Below are positions 7,509 through 17,163 of a stretch of 64,000 bases of DNA, in pieces. The stretch comes from Planctomycetota bacterium (lineage in GTDB: Bacteria; Planctomycetota; Phycisphaerae; Phycisphaerales; Phycisphaeraceae). Both the position numbers and the translations under genes were made by a program. How positions within the stretch are numbered: the stretch's first letter is position 1; every line of letters starts with the position of its first letter. The notes beneath the pieces were generated by a model. That model did no database searches. It had not been told where the DNA came from and worked only from the letters and a program-made list of their open reading frames with translations. The DNA is taken from positions 62,001 through 126,000 of the forward strand of contig JAJRXX010000062.1 in NCBI GenBank assembly GCA_024276075.1. The letters are read 5' to 3'.

Positions 7509-9290
7509 TCACACCGGCACGTCCTTTTCCGCCCCGGTGACTAGTGATCGCACGGGTTCGGTTTGGCCACGCTGCCAGAGGTCGTGGCAACGAAACCCGT
7601 CGCGCTGCTCGGGGTGGTCCAAGCGGTAGTGTGTGCCTCGGCTCTCGGCACGCCACTGCGCAGCACGCGTGATCAGGGCACCGATCTGGAGCATGTTCTG
7701 CACTTCCCACCCGTTTTGGTCGTCGAAAATCTTGTCGAGCGTGTACCGTGCCCAGAAGTCGAACATCTCCAAGACCTCCGCTAGCCGATCCCCGTCCCGC
7801 TCGATACCCACGTGCCGCCACATGACCGATTCCAGACTCGACCGCACGTCTGCGAGGTCCAACTCCGACCGGTCCGATGGCCGAATGTCAGAGACGATGT
7901 TGATCGGTGCCCCAGCCGTCGCGGTCCCCGCCTGTTTGGGATCAAGCATTTCATAGCAAGCGTGACCCGTTTGGTGGCCACAGACCAACCCCTCTAACAG
8001 ACTGTTGCTGGCTAATCGGTTCGCCCCGTTCAGACCGGTGCATGCAGCTTCGCCGCACGCGTACAGGCCCGAGATATTCGTTCGGCCAAGGCTGTCCACA
8101 CGCACGCCGCCGATCATGTAATGCGCCGAGGGGTGGATCGGTACGGGGTCGGTTCCAGGGTCGATCCCAAACTTGTCGAGCACAGCCGATATCCCCGGGA
8201 ACCGCTTGGCAAACCGCTCGCGTCCGATCGAGCGGCAGTCCAGGTAAGCATGTGTAAAATTGGTCTTGGCGATCTGTGCCAGGATCGCTCTGCTGACCAC
8301 GTCGCGCGGTGCTAGCTCGGCCCGCTGATCGTAATCGGGCATAAACCGATACCCGTTCCGGTCGATCAGAGTGGCCCCCTCGCCACGCACCGCCTCCGAG
8401 ATCAACGACCTCGCCGCCCCGGCTACGTAGAGCGTCGTGGGGTGAAATTGCACAAATGCCATATCCGCCAGCACCGCGCCCGCCCGATACGCCAGCGCCA
8501 AACCATCACCTGTCGCTGCCCCAGCGTTTGTCGTCTCACGATATAGCTGCCCGCAACCGCCGCTGGCTAGGATCGTCGCCTTCGCCCAGATGACCTGTAG
8601 CCCGTACCGTGGGTGGTGCGTAATCGCACCGATGCAGCGGGCTGTATTCGATGCGTTGTTGTTGATGGCAGGGGTTACACTACCCGGGGCAGGCGGGGAA
8701 CCAACCGTTAACAGGTCCAAAACAAAGCAATTTTCGAATAAACGGACCCGCTCGCGCCCGTCGACCTGGGACGACAGCGTCCGGATCAACTCCCTGCCCG
8801 TGGCGTCGCCGTCGGCGTGGAGGATACGCGCCACGGCGTGGCCACCTTCACGGCCAAGCGCAGGACCACCATCACCACCCGGCTGCTGATCAAAACGCAT
8901 GCCCCACTGGATTAACTCGTGCACACGTGCCGGCCCCGCAGCCACGACCCGTTGAACCGTGGGCTGGTCGCACAGCCCCGCGCCGGCTTCGAGCGTGTCT
9001 GCCGCGTGCAGGTCGAATGAGTCGCCGCCACGCTGGTCACGGCTGCCGTTCTGAGTCGGGGTCGTGTTACCTTCGTTTACGGACGCGATCCCGCCTTGGG
9101 CTAGGTAGGTATTGGACTGTTGCAGGTCGCCTTTGCTGGCCACGATCACATCGCCGAACTCGCTGGCTGCCAGTGCTGCGCGTAGCCCAGCCACGCCCGA
9201 GCCGATGATCAGCACGTCGGTAAAAATTTGAGGCAACAGCGCCACGCGAAACGGGATCAGATACCTGCGATCGTCGATTTGGCGGTTCAT
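7509..9290 (-). CDS. nadB: L-aspartate oxidase
   Basis: FAD-dependent flavoprotein that oxidises aspartate to iminoaspartate, the first step of de novo NAD synthesis in the cytoplasm. 593 residues. VLIIGSGVAGLRAALAASEF is the dinucleotide-binding motif, and NTYLAQGGIASV and QFHPTTLYVAGAARSLISEA belong to the fumarate reductase/aspartate oxidase fold. GLYACGEAACTGLNGANRLA is the second FAD segment. It is slightly longer than the common 530-550 residues because of Gly/Pro/Asn-rich loops around residues 70 and 215. The start is supported by AGG a few bases upstream. nadA and nadC are not nearby. Confidence 0.95.
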   Translation of the reverse strand: MNRQIDDRRYLIPFRVALLPQIFTDVLIIGSGVAGLRAALAASEFGDVIVASKGDLQQSNTYLAQGGIASVNEGNTTPTQNGSRDQRGGDSFDLHAADTLEAGAGLCDQPTVQRVVAAGPARVHELIQWGMRFDQQPGGDGGPALGREGGHAVARILHADGDATGRELIRTLSSQVDGRERVRLFENCFVLDLLTVGSPPAPGSVTPAINNNASNTARCIGAITHHPRYGLQVIWAKATILASGGCGQLYRETTNAGAATGDGLALAYRAGAVLADMAFVQFHPTTLYVAGAARSLISEAVRGEGATLIDRNGYRFMPDYDQRAELAPRDVVSRAILAQIAKTNFTHAYLDCRSIGRERFAKRFPGISAVLDKFGIDPGTDPVPIHPSAHYMIGGVRVDSLGRTNISGLYACGEAACTGLNGANRLASNSLLEGLVCGHQTGHACYEMLDPKQAGTATAGAPINIVSDIRPSDRSELDLADVRSSLESVMWRHVGIERDGDRLAEVLEMFDFWARYTLDKIFDDQNGWEVQNMLQIGALITRAAQWRAESRGTHYRLDHPEQRDGFRCHDLWQRGQTEPVRSLVTGAEKDVPV

Positions 9291-9385
9291 AATAACCTAG
9301 TCGTCCTGGCTGTGTCGGGTGCTGGAGGCTTTGTACTAGTGAAACTGTCCGGGCAGGCCCGAGCCTACACGCTGAAAGCTTTACG

Positions 9386-9868
9386 CTAGTCAATCTGACC
9401 CGTCCCCTGGAGTGTCACCGACGGCAGGTCGGTGTGCAATTCGTCTAGCAACTTTAGCAACTCACCCGGAGGCTGGTAATACAAAACCCCTTGCACCCGG
9501 TACCTGATGCCGCGGAGCTGATCCGTGCCACTGTACGGGATCGCCACCGGCAGGCTTACCACCTGTCGGCCCACTCGACTGCCCCCCTGCTCGACACCAC
9601 CGGGCAAGGTGCGATGCAACTCATCGACAAACGTATATCGGTCCATGCCATCAAGCGTCACAGCATAGTCGCAACGCACCAACGGCAGCGCCACCAGATT
9701 CGGATTCTCTACGATCACGTCAATCTCTAACCGGATACCATCCGGTGTCCGATCCACCAGGCGCACACCCACAACACGCGCCGTCGGCTGAGCGACCTTA
9801 TCCACCAACCGACACCCGCTGACCATGCTCATCGCTATCACTAGCCATACAAACTGTCGCGTCACCAT
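9386..9868 (-). CDS. LEA14-like (LEA_2) lipoprotein
   Basis: 160 residues. The N-terminus ends in the lipobox VSGC at residues 16-19, so it is a lipoprotein. The mature part (VVGVRLVDRTPDGIRLEIDV, then VENPNLVALPLVRCDYAVTL) matches the water-stress/LEA type 2 beta-sandwich, in which a VxNPN motif is typical. Bacterial members are small periplasmic lipoproteins of poorly known role. GAGGAGG directly upstream of the ATG supports the start. It follows cstA by 45 bp on the same strand, so it may be cotranscribed. Confidence 0.8.
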   Translation of the reverse strand: MVTRQFVWLVIAMSMVSGCRLVDKVAQPTARVVGVRLVDRTPDGIRLEIDVIVENPNLVALPLVRCDYAVTLDGMDRYTFVDELHRTLPGGVEQGGSRVGRQVVSLPVAIPYSGTDQLRGIRYRVQGVLYYQPPGELLKLLDELHTDLPSVTLQGTGQID

Positions 9869-9913
9869 AGCCTCCTCTATCGGCTGGCCCGGTCAAAGCC
9901 TACACCATACATT

Positions 9914-11905
9914 TCACGACCGGCTTGGGCGCAGAACATCAGCGGCCGCAGACTCCACACCCCCGGGCCACGCCGGAGGCTCTTCGATCACGCCCTTAAT
10001 CTTTGGAAACAGCAATACCGCCTCAATGATCATCCACACCTCCAGCGCCAAGGTCGCGATGGCCAGCACAATCAGCGGATAATTGGGGCTATCCTGCCCG
10101 GTCCAGCCACGCAGTTGGATCAACATCGCCCACGCGGGCATGACCAGCATAAACAGCATGGGCAAGACCAGAAACCAGATCGGCTTACCGCGGCGCCAAA
10201 GGTAGAACGAGATTACGAGAAACGACAACCCACCCAGCAGTTGGTTCGTGGCGCCAAACATCGGCCAGAGAATCATGCCACCCTGGCCCAGATTGGCGAC
10301 CGACCAGGGACGTCCCGGCGCGGGAAACGCAGCGATCACCGCGGCGATCGTGACGGCGAAAACCGTGGCTGCGTGCTTGTTCGTCAACCAAACAAGCGGA
10401 TTGATACTAACGCCGTTCGGTTGGGCAACGGGGTTTGCCGAGCCGTGGTCAACGGGACCCTGGCACTGGGGGCACTGCCCTGAGACGTTAAACGACAAGT
10501 CATATCCGCAGGCCCCACAAGCCGAGCGTAAGACGCGCGGGGCAAACGTCGCTGCCAACTCCTGAACCACATACCGTTGTAGGCGACACGCGGTGTCGAG
10601 CGTGGTACCTGCAAACGACGCAACCAACACACCCATCAGCGCCACCGCCACGTGTGTGGGCACGCCCAAAGCTTTGAGGAAGTTCGCCGATCCGTCTACG
10701 AACGCGCCGACTTTGGCGCCCAGACCCGCAGCCATGCCCCAGGAGGCGTACCGCGCCAGCCACGCCTGCTCACCGACCAGTACACCACCGTCTTTCGCCG
10801 TAACACCCAGACCAATCCCCGCGACACACGCCAGGATCACCAGCGTAGCCAAGAAACCCTCCGTGAGCATGGACCCGTAGCCCACGAAGCGCGCGTCCGC
10901 CTCGTTGGTGAGTTGCTTGCTGCTGGTGCCGCTGGACACGAGGCAGTGGAACCCGCTGATCGCACCGCAGGCAATGGTGATGAACAGGAACGGAAATATG
11001 ATCGGCGCATCGACGGGGTCGAACTGCCACAGCGGCGCGACGATGCGCAACTCAGGCCGGGCCGCGCCCTCGATCGGTGGCGCACCGCCCGCAAACGCCG
11101 CCCACGCCAGACCCACGACGATCAAGCCCAGTGCTGAAATTAATTGCAATGAATTGATGTAATCGCGGGGCTGTAGCAGCATCCACACGGGCAGCACACT
11201 GGCTACATACGAGTACGCCAACAGCAGCACAACCCAGGTCATAACGGACCAACCCGCCATGGTGGAGTTGATGGCGTGGAGAATGCCCCAGTTGCCGTAG
11301 ACCACGGTCAGATACATCACCACGAGCGCAATGACCGATGGCCACAACAGGCCCACCCCGCGCCGGTGCAGCCACAGACCGATGACGAGCGCAATCGGGA
11401 TCTGCACGGTGCACGGAAATATCGTGGCGGGGTACTGCCTGAACACCGCCGCGATCACCAAGCCGAATATCGCTAACACGATTGTCAGCGACATGAACAA
11501 CACCAGCAGGAACAGGAACCGCACGCGACGATTGAGCACCCGGCCGGCGATATCGCCAACAGTCTGGCCGTTGTTACGCAGCGACACGACCAGCGCGCCG
11601 AAGTCGTGCACCGCCCCGATGAAGATCGACCCGAAGATCACCCATAGCAAGGCTGGTAGCCAACCCCACATGATTGCAATCGCAGGGCCTACGATCGGGC
11701 CCGTACCCGCGATCGACGTGAAATGATGGCCAAAGACGACCATCTTCGGCGTCGGGACGTAGTCGCTGCCGTCGTTTAGCCGACACGACGGGCAAACAGC
11801 GTCCGCCGACAGCTCGAAGACCTTTGTCCCAAGCCACCGGCCATACGTGTGATACGCAATGATGAATCCCACGCCAGCAACCAGCGCGATCAGCAGTGTT
11901 CCCAT
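9914..11905 (-). CDS. cstA: CstA-family carbon starvation / pyruvate transporter with inserted zinc ribbon
   Basis: 663-residue polytopic membrane protein. FGHHFTSIAGTGPIVGPAIA, followed by MWGWLPALLWV and FIGAVHDFGALVVSLRNNGQ, are diagnostic for CstA. CstA and its paralogue BtsT take up pyruvate or peptides under carbon limitation. The oddity is a roughly 25-residue cytosolic insert near residue 455-480, RSACGACGYDLSFNVSGQCP with a closing CQ. It holds two CxxC pairs and looks like a zinc ribbon of the CGYDL type seen in planctomycete membrane proteins. It lies between the segment ending TLDTACRLQRYVVQELA and the hydrophobic run that starts at about residue 510. No btsSR-like regulator is adjacent. 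Confidence 0.94.
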   Translation of the reverse strand: MGTLLIALVAGVGFIIAYHTYGRWLGTKVFELSADAVCPSCRLNDGSDYVPTPKMVVFGHHFTSIAGTGPIVGPAIAIMWGWLPALLWVIFGSIFIGAVHDFGALVVSLRNNGQTVGDIAGRVLNRRVRFLFLLVLFMSLTIVLAIFGLVIAAVFRQYPATIFPCTVQIPIALVIGLWLHRRGVGLLWPSVIALVVMYLTVVYGNWGILHAINSTMAGWSVMTWVVLLLAYSYVASVLPVWMLLQPRDYINSLQLISALGLIVVGLAWAAFAGGAPPIEGAARPELRIVAPLWQFDPVDAPIIFPFLFITIACGAISGFHCLVSSGTSSKQLTNEADARFVGYGSMLTEGFLATLVILACVAGIGLGVTAKDGGVLVGEQAWLARYASWGMAAGLGAKVGAFVDGSANFLKALGVPTHVAVALMGVLVASFAGTTLDTACRLQRYVVQELAATFAPRVLRSACGACGYDLSFNVSGQCPQCQGPVDHGSANPVAQPNGVSINPLVWLTNKHAATVFAVTIAAVIAAFPAPGRPWSVANLGQGGMILWPMFGATNQLLGGLSFLVISFYLWRRGKPIWFLVLPMLFMLVMPAWAMLIQLRGWTGQDSPNYPLIVLAIATLALEVWMIIEAVLLFPKIKGVIEEPPAWPGGVESAAADVLRPSRS

Positions 11906-12015
11906 AGATGATATCCAGGAAAAATCGCAGCAAACTGTGATTGTATAAGTATAGCAATTTCAATAGGCTTAACGGCTAATTTTGAAGGGTCAATAAAATG
12001 AGCCAACCCGCCCCG

Positions 12016-12678
12016 TCAAGAGGTGCGTAACCGCTTTCTCATCGACTCGATCGTTTGGCGCACGTGTTCGAGGCCTTGCTCGTCGCCCATTTCGATCAAT
12101 TGCTGAGCGGGTATCGGTTTGCCAAATTCCATCGCGATCTTCCCAAACAAGTGGGGCAGCTTCCGCCCCTTGGGCCAAGCGTCAAACGCACCCGCGATCG
12201 CCACGGGTACCACCACAGGCCTGGCACGGCGGACCAGCAGCATGGTTCCGCTGGCAAACGGTTTGGTGATGCCGTCGGGCGTGCGCGTGCCTTCGGGATA
12301 GACCAAGAGCGCATGACCGGATTTGAGCAAACCGATCGCGTAGCGCATGGCGGCCAGATCGACCCCGCCGCGATTGACGGGGAAGGCGTTTATCGACCGG
12401 ATCAGCCATCCAAAAGCGGGATTGGCAAACAGCGACGACCGCGCCAAGGCGTAGAACTGCCGATGGTGGCACCCAATGGCATTAATGATCGGGTCGAGAA
12501 AAGATTGGTGGTTGCTAAGCAGCAGCACGGGTCCGGTACGCGGCACGTTGCGCACACCCCAGACGCGGTATCCGTAGCAAGACGCCATCCATGTGTAGCA
12601 CGCCATGTGCGCAACGGTCCGCCACAAGATGCGCCCCAACGAAGCCCCGGGCTGGCGCGCTCGCACTGCTTGAAACAT
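12016..12678 (-). CDS. plsC: 1-acyl-sn-glycerol-3-phosphate acyltransferase (PlsC family)
   Basis: About 220 residues. NHQSFLDP is the HX4D-type catalytic block (NHxSxxD), and FPVNRGG and VYPEGTRTPDG are acyltransferase blocks II and III. It should acylate lysophosphatidate in phospholipid synthesis at the inner membrane. The open frame extends into cmk, but GAGGG places the start at ATG 12678 or the GTG two codons upstream, 25 bp after the cmk stop. cmk-plsC order is a common bacterial arrangement, which supports cotranscription. Confidence 0.9.
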   Translation of the reverse strand: MFQAVRARQPGASLGRILWRTVAHMACYTWMASCYGYRVWGVRNVPRTGPVLLLSNHQSFLDPIINAIGCHHRQFYALARSSLFANPAFGWLIRSINAFPVNRGGVDLAAMRYAIGLLKSGHALLVYPEGTRTPDGITKPFASGTMLLVRRARPVVVPVAIAGAFDAWPKGRKLPHLFGKIAMEFGKPIPAQQLIEMGDEQGLEHVRQTIESMRKRLRTS

Positions 12679-12703
12679 ACCCACAACATATCCCTCAGGG
12701 GTA

Positions 12704-13426
12704 TCATCCCCAGATAAAGTCCGAACCAAGGTCCTCGTCGGCCAGATCACCCTCCAAACGGTGTCGCACCAGGTCCTCGAGCAAAGACACGACTTCATCA
12801 AGCGCCAGCTCGGAGGTGTCAATCCGCTGCGCGTCGTCGGGGCAGATCAGTGGCCCGTCTTTGCGGTTGGCGTCACGCTCGTCTCGGCGCGTGATCTTTT
12901 CCAATATCTGCGCCTCATCGGCCGACTTGCCCGCGGCGCGGAGCTGATCGGCACGCCGTTTGGCACGCACCTTTGGTTGGGCATCCAAAAAGAATTTCAA
13001 CGTGGCATTGGGAAATGCGACCGATCCCTGGTCGCGCCCCTCGGTGACCAAGCGGGGGTGCTCTCGGGCGATCCGCCTCTGTGCTTCGACCAAGACCCGC
13101 CGCACCTGTGGGATGGACGCCACGTCACTCACGTGACCGGTGACGTCCGGGTCGCGTAGCCGAGACGTGACATCCCGATGAGCGATCCTCAATTGCGGAG
13201 GGTCGCTGGCCCAGTCAAACGTAATCGGGCAATCATTGGCTAATTCCACCACCTCGTCAGTCATCTCAACCGGGTCGATCCCCTGGTCGAGACAATAGGC
13301 AGTCAGCCCGCGGTACATCGCGCCGGTGTCGAGGAACTCCAGGCCCAGCCGCTTGGCCAATAGACGTGCCACCGTAGACTTACCTGAGCCGGCAGGGCCA
13401 TCGAGTGTGATGATCAAAATCGCCAT
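12704..13426 (-). CDS. cmk: Cytidylate kinase
   Basis: 240 residues. ITLDGPAGSGKSTVARLLAK is the P-loop, and GLEFLDTGAMYRGLTAYCLD is the CMP-binding region. RDQGSVAFPNATLKFFLDA and the RRADQLRAAG lid follow. It phosphorylates CMP/dCMP with ATP. The usual motif TEGRDIGTVVFPxA has the variant TEGRDQGSVAFPNA. It is followed closely by the acyltransferase on the same strand. Confidence 0.96.
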   Translation of the reverse strand: MAILIITLDGPAGSGKSTVARLLAKRLGLEFLDTGAMYRGLTAYCLDQGIDPVEMTDEVVELANDCPITFDWASDPPQLRIAHRDVTSRLRDPDVTGHVSDVASIPQVRRVLVEAQRRIAREHPRLVTEGRDQGSVAFPNATLKFFLDAQPKVRAKRRADQLRAAGKSADEAQILEKITRRDERDANRKDGPLICPDDAQRIDTSELALDEVVSLLEDLVRHRLEGDLADEDLGSDFIWG

Positions 13427-13486
13427 CGCCAGGGGCCCGCGGCGACCGACCCCTTTACAGGGTTGCTCGCCTCGATGGTAGGTGCT

Positions 13487-16219
13487 TCACTTCTTCTTTT
13501 TGAATTTGAGCGCCGCCTGCGCCGCTGCCAGCCTTGCGATCGGCACGCGGAACGGCGAACAACTCACGTAATCCAACCCGACCGCGTGACAGAATTGGAT
13601 CGACGCCGGGTCGCCCCCGTGCTCGCCGCATATCCCACGCTTGAGCTTCTTGTTCACCTTCAGGCCCTTTGCCACAGCCATGCTCACCAGTTGCCCCACG
13701 CCGTTGGTGTCGAGCGATTGGAACGGGTCACGGGCGAAGACCTCCTGAGAAATATAGTCAGGCAAGAACGCATTCACATCGTCACGGCTAAACCCAAACG
13801 TCATTTGTGTCAGATCGTTGGTCCCGAAGCTGAAGAAGTCAGCATGCTGAGCGACCTCGTCGGCTGTCAATGCTGCGCGGGGCACCTCGATCATCGTGCC
13901 GATCGGGATGTCGAGCTTGCCCTTGTACGCCTTTTCCTTTTTGACACGATTGATCGTCTGCAAAGTCAACTCGCGGAGAATCTCCAACTCCCTGGCCGAG
14001 CCGACCAGCGGGATCATGATCTCCGGCTTGGCGTCGATCTTTTTCTTCTTACACGCAATCACGGCTTCAACAATGGCGGTCACCTGCATATCGAGGATCT
14101 CGGGGTAAGTGATCGACAGCCGACAACCGCGGTGGCCGAGCATCGGGTTTGACTCGTGCAATTGACTTACCCGAGCTTGTACCTGATGCACGTCCAGCCC
14201 CAGGCGCTGAGCGATCTCCTCTTGTGAGCTCTCGTCGTGCGGCAGGAACTCGTGCAACGGCGGGTCGAGCAGGCGCACCGTCACAGGCAAGCCCTTCATC
14301 GCTTTGAAGATCCCGACGAAGTCGTCTCGCTGGAACGGCAGCAGCTTCGCCAACGCGGCCTGCCTCGCCTCAAGCGATTCGGCCAGGATCATCTCACGCA
14401 TAGCGGTGATCCGGTCGCCCTCAAAGAACATGTGCTCTGTGCGACACAGGCCGATGCCCTGCGCACCAAAGTCACGGGCACGCTGGGAGTCGGCGGGGGT
14501 ATCAGCGTTGGTGCGGACCTTGAGCTTGCGGTACTTGTCAGCCCACTTCATCACCTTGGAAAAGTTGCCCGATAGCTGTGGCATGGTGGTCGCCACTTCC
14601 CCGACCATTACCTCACCGGTCGCCCCGTCGATCGACAAGACGTCGTCACAGGAATATGTCTGACCGCCAACCGAGATCGTACGGGCCTTCTCATTAATGT
14701 GAATCTGCCCAGCCCCGGCGACGCAGCACCGCCCCCAGCCCCGAGCGACCACCGCAGCGTGGCTGGTCATGCCACCCGTGCTGGTGAGGATTCCCGCTGC
14801 CGAGTGCATGCCGTCGATGTCCTCCGGACTTGTCTCCTTGCGCACCAACAGAACCTTCTCACCCGCGTGTGTCCGATCCACCGCCTCGTCAGCGGTGAAC
14901 GCCAGCTTGCCGACCGCAGCGCCCGGTGACGCGGGCAGGCCAATGGTCAAGACCTGTGCCTTTTGCTTGGCCTTGGGGTCAAAGCTGGGTAGCAACAATT
15001 GCGTCAGGTCGCCGGCGGGGATGCGCATAACCGCTTCTTTTTCGGTGATCAGCTTCTCCCTGACCATGTCGCACGCAATCTTGACCGCTGCGGAACCCGT
15101 GCGCTTGCCCGTACGCGTCTGGAGCATGTATAGCTTGCCCCGCTCGATGGTGAACTCAACGTCCTGCACGTCACGGTAGTGCTTCTCTAGCAGCTTCTTG
15201 ATCTTCAGCAGTTGGCGGTAGACGGTGTTGTTCCAGTGGGCCATCTGCTGGACCGGTAGCGGCGTGCGGATACCCGCAACCACGTCCTCGCCCTGGGCAT
15301 TGATCAGGAACTCGCCATAAAACTTGTTCTCACCTGTTGAGGGATTGCGTGTGAACGCGACACCCGTACCCGAATCGTCGCCCATGTTGCCGTAGACCAT
15401 CGACTGGACGTTGACAGCCGTGCCCAGCAGACCGGTGATGCCCTCTACCTGACGGTAACGAACCGCACGCGACTGCATCCAGCTATTAAATACCGCGTCG
15501 ATAGCCAACTGAAGCTGCTTGAACGGGTCCTGCGGAAAATCCTGACCCACATGGTGCCGATAGACATTCTTGTATTCCTCGCACAGTTCGATCATGCCCT
15601 GTGTGGGTACATCGGTGTCGAGCTTCACCCCGTACCGCAGCTTGATCTGGCTAAACGCTTCCTCAAAGTGCTCGTGTCCTACCTCCATAACCACGTCGCC
15701 AAACATGTTAATCAGCCGACGGTACGAGTCATAAGCAAACCGCTCGTTACCCGTCTCATTGGCTACACCTGTTACAGACCTGTCATTGAGGCCGAGGTTC
15801 AAGATCGTGTTCATCATGCCTGGCATCGAGGTGGCGGCACCGGATCGGACCGAGACCAGCAACGGGTCGTTTCGGTCACCGAACTTTTTGCCAAGCTCTT
15901 TCTCGAGCATCGCCACCGACTTCTTCACTTGGCCCATCAAGCCGGTCGGCAGCTTGCGATTGTTCTTGTAGTAAAGATCACAAACGCGCGTCGTGAGCGT
16001 AAAGCCTGGCGGGACAGGCAGCCCGATCCCGGTCATCTCGGCGAGGTTGGCGCCTTTGCCCCCCAGCAGCTCTTTCTGGCCGCTCTTGCCGTCCGTCCGG
16101 GTCTTGCCGAAGTAATAGATCATTTTGCCGCCGCGCGATGAGCCGCTCGATGGGCTTTTGCTCTTGCGCGATGACTTGGTTCGACGTGTTACTTTTGTCC
16201 GCTTGGTCTTCTTCGCCAT
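13487..16219 (-). CDS. ppdK: Pyruvate, phosphate dikinase
   Basis: 910-residue cytosolic enzyme that interconverts pyruvate + ATP + Pi and PEP + AMP + PPi. The ATP-grasp domain (LLGGKGANLAEMTGIGLPVP, VSVRSGAATSMPGMMNTILN) is followed by the swivelling phosphohistidine domain (GGMTSHAAVVARGWGRCCVA, catalytic His in TSHAA). The C-terminal PEP/pyruvate barrel has GLCRTEHMF and FFSFGTNDLTQMTFG. It has an extra basic N-terminus of 32 residues (15 Lys/Arg, many Ser) before MIYYFGKTRTDGKSGQ, where PPDKs normally begin; an internal start at that Met is possible. No PPDK regulatory protein gene is adjacent. Confidence 0.96.
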   Translation of the reverse strand: MAKKTKRTKVTRRTKSSRKSKSPSSGSSRGGKMIYYFGKTRTDGKSGQKELLGGKGANLAEMTGIGLPVPPGFTLTTRVCDLYYKNNRKLPTGLMGQVKKSVAMLEKELGKKFGDRNDPLLVSVRSGAATSMPGMMNTILNLGLNDRSVTGVANETGNERFAYDSYRRLINMFGDVVMEVGHEHFEEAFSQIKLRYGVKLDTDVPTQGMIELCEEYKNVYRHHVGQDFPQDPFKQLQLAIDAVFNSWMQSRAVRYRQVEGITGLLGTAVNVQSMVYGNMGDDSGTGVAFTRNPSTGENKFYGEFLINAQGEDVVAGIRTPLPVQQMAHWNNTVYRQLLKIKKLLEKHYRDVQDVEFTIERGKLYMLQTRTGKRTGSAAVKIACDMVREKLITEKEAVMRIPAGDLTQLLLPSFDPKAKQKAQVLTIGLPASPGAAVGKLAFTADEAVDRTHAGEKVLLVRKETSPEDIDGMHSAAGILTSTGGMTSHAAVVARGWGRCCVAGAGQIHINEKARTISVGGQTYSCDDVLSIDGATGEVMVGEVATTMPQLSGNFSKVMKWADKYRKLKVRTNADTPADSQRARDFGAQGIGLCRTEHMFFEGDRITAMREMILAESLEARQAALAKLLPFQRDDFVGIFKAMKGLPVTVRLLDPPLHEFLPHDESSQEEIAQRLGLDVHQVQARVSQLHESNPMLGHRGCRLSITYPEILDMQVTAIVEAVIACKKKKIDAKPEIMIPLVGSARELEILRELTLQTINRVKKEKAYKGKLDIPIGTMIEVPRAALTADEVAQHADFFSFGTNDLTQMTFGFSRDDVNAFLPDYISQEVFARDPFQSLDTNGVGQLVSMAVAKGLKVNKKLKRGICGEHGGDPASIQFCHAVGLDYVSCSPFRVPIARLAAAQAALKFKKKK

Positions 16220-16474
16220 GTCTACCTGTCCTGTGTAAATAACGTGGGCACACCGTCATGGGCCCGAGCCAGCCACGCGGCACAGCCCTGTATGCGCAAC
16301 TATTTGTCGATCTGAGTACTGCCGATCAAGACCCGAGCCCGCAGTGTCCCGCAAAGGATCAAAAGGCTCGATTTGGCCAAACGACAACCACCCCTTCTAA
16401 AAGCAAGAACGGCAGATTCTAATGGAATACCCCGCTCCGTCAAAGCAGTCGAATCTAGACGTAACCCGTACACA

Positions 16475-16891
16475 TCAAACGATCTGAGCAGGTATAGCCT
16501 GGGGCTTTCCCTGACGATCCACGCACACCAAAGTAGTCTCGGCAGTCGCCAGAAGTTCGTCGCCACGGCGGATCTCGTATTCCTGGTCGACCTTGACCCG
16601 TGACGGCTTGCCCCCCTTTGCCAGCCACACCCGCACGAGCAAAACGTCGTCGTATCGCGCGGGTTTGCGGTAGCGGATACTCATCCTCGCTACGACAAAC
16701 AGAACCCCCTGCTGCTCCAACTCACTGTAAGGCATGCCCCGATCTCGCAGCCACTGCGTACGAGCCAGTTCCAGCCACACCGGATACACGCTGTGATGCG
16801 CCACGCTCATCGGGTCGCACTCGATGTAGCGCACCTGGACCTCGATCTCAGATTGCGGTAAACGGGTTATCAATTGTTGTTCGTCGGGCAT
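16475..16891 (-). CDS. Acyl-CoA thioesterase, hotdog fold (YbgC/4HBT type)
   Basis: 138 residues. VQVRYIECDPMSVAHHSVYP followed by VWLELARTQWLRDRG is the 4-hydroxybenzoyl-CoA thioesterase family motif, with the Asp in CDPMS at the catalytic position. ARMSIRYRKPARYDD and RVKVDQEYEIRRGDELLATA complete the single hotdog domain. It probably hydrolyses short acyl-CoA thioesters; YbgC-type members often sit with tol-pal, which is not the case here. It is a single gene; R3 copy A lies just upstream. Confidence 0.9.
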   Translation of the reverse strand: MPDEQQLITRLPQSEIEVQVRYIECDPMSVAHHSVYPVWLELARTQWLRDRGMPYSELEQQGVLFVVARMSIRYRKPARYDDVLLVRVWLAKGGKPSRVKVDQEYEIRRGDELLATAETTLVCVDRQGKPQAIPAQIV

Positions 16892-16919
16892 CAGAAACTC
16901 GTGTCAGCAGCATCGCACG

Positions 16920-17051
16920 TATTAGAGCAACTGGCGTCAATATTTTCGATCTTGATTGGATCGTAGGTGTAACAGACATCTGTATTTCACGGTTTGCAAG
17001 CAAGCCGTGCCACCCGGTCAATGGAGATTAATTACACCAAGTGCTCTAATA
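16920..17051. repeat. R3 MITE-like element, copy A
   Basis: About 130 bp bounded by perfect inverted ends TATTAGAGC / GCTCTAATA. The similarity between ends continues imperfectly inward (AACTGGCGT against ACTTGGTGT). The core has the hairpin CACGGTTTGC-AA-GCAAGCCGTG, one mismatch from the perfect palindrome in the other copies. There is no ORF of its own. It is closely similar to 40177-40304 and 42920-43025. No clear target-site duplication is visible. Confidence 0.85.
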
Positions 17052-17094
17052 TAGCCAAAAGGTTCAAGCGGCAGAGCTAGATGAACGGCGACAC

Positions 17095-17125
17095 AAAAAA
17101 ACCGCGGCTAAACCGCGGTTTTTTT
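17095..17125. terminator. Bidirectional intrinsic terminator
   Basis: A-tract, then CCGCGG-CTAAA-CCGCGG, then a T-tract. It is a 6-bp GC stem extended by A-T pairs on both sides, so it works in either direction. It lies 40 bp beyond the stop of the minus-strand porin gene, for which it is the likely terminator. Confidence 0.9.
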
Positions 17126-17163
17126 GCTCAACAACTACTGACGATTTCATTTTGAACATGCGG

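Noticed and set aside
16600-17031. Plus-strand ORF ending in R3 copy A, and the ORF at 40090-40368
   Set aside because: They share only the translated repeat (DWIVGVxDICISRxASKPCH) and otherwise overlap real genes in another frame.
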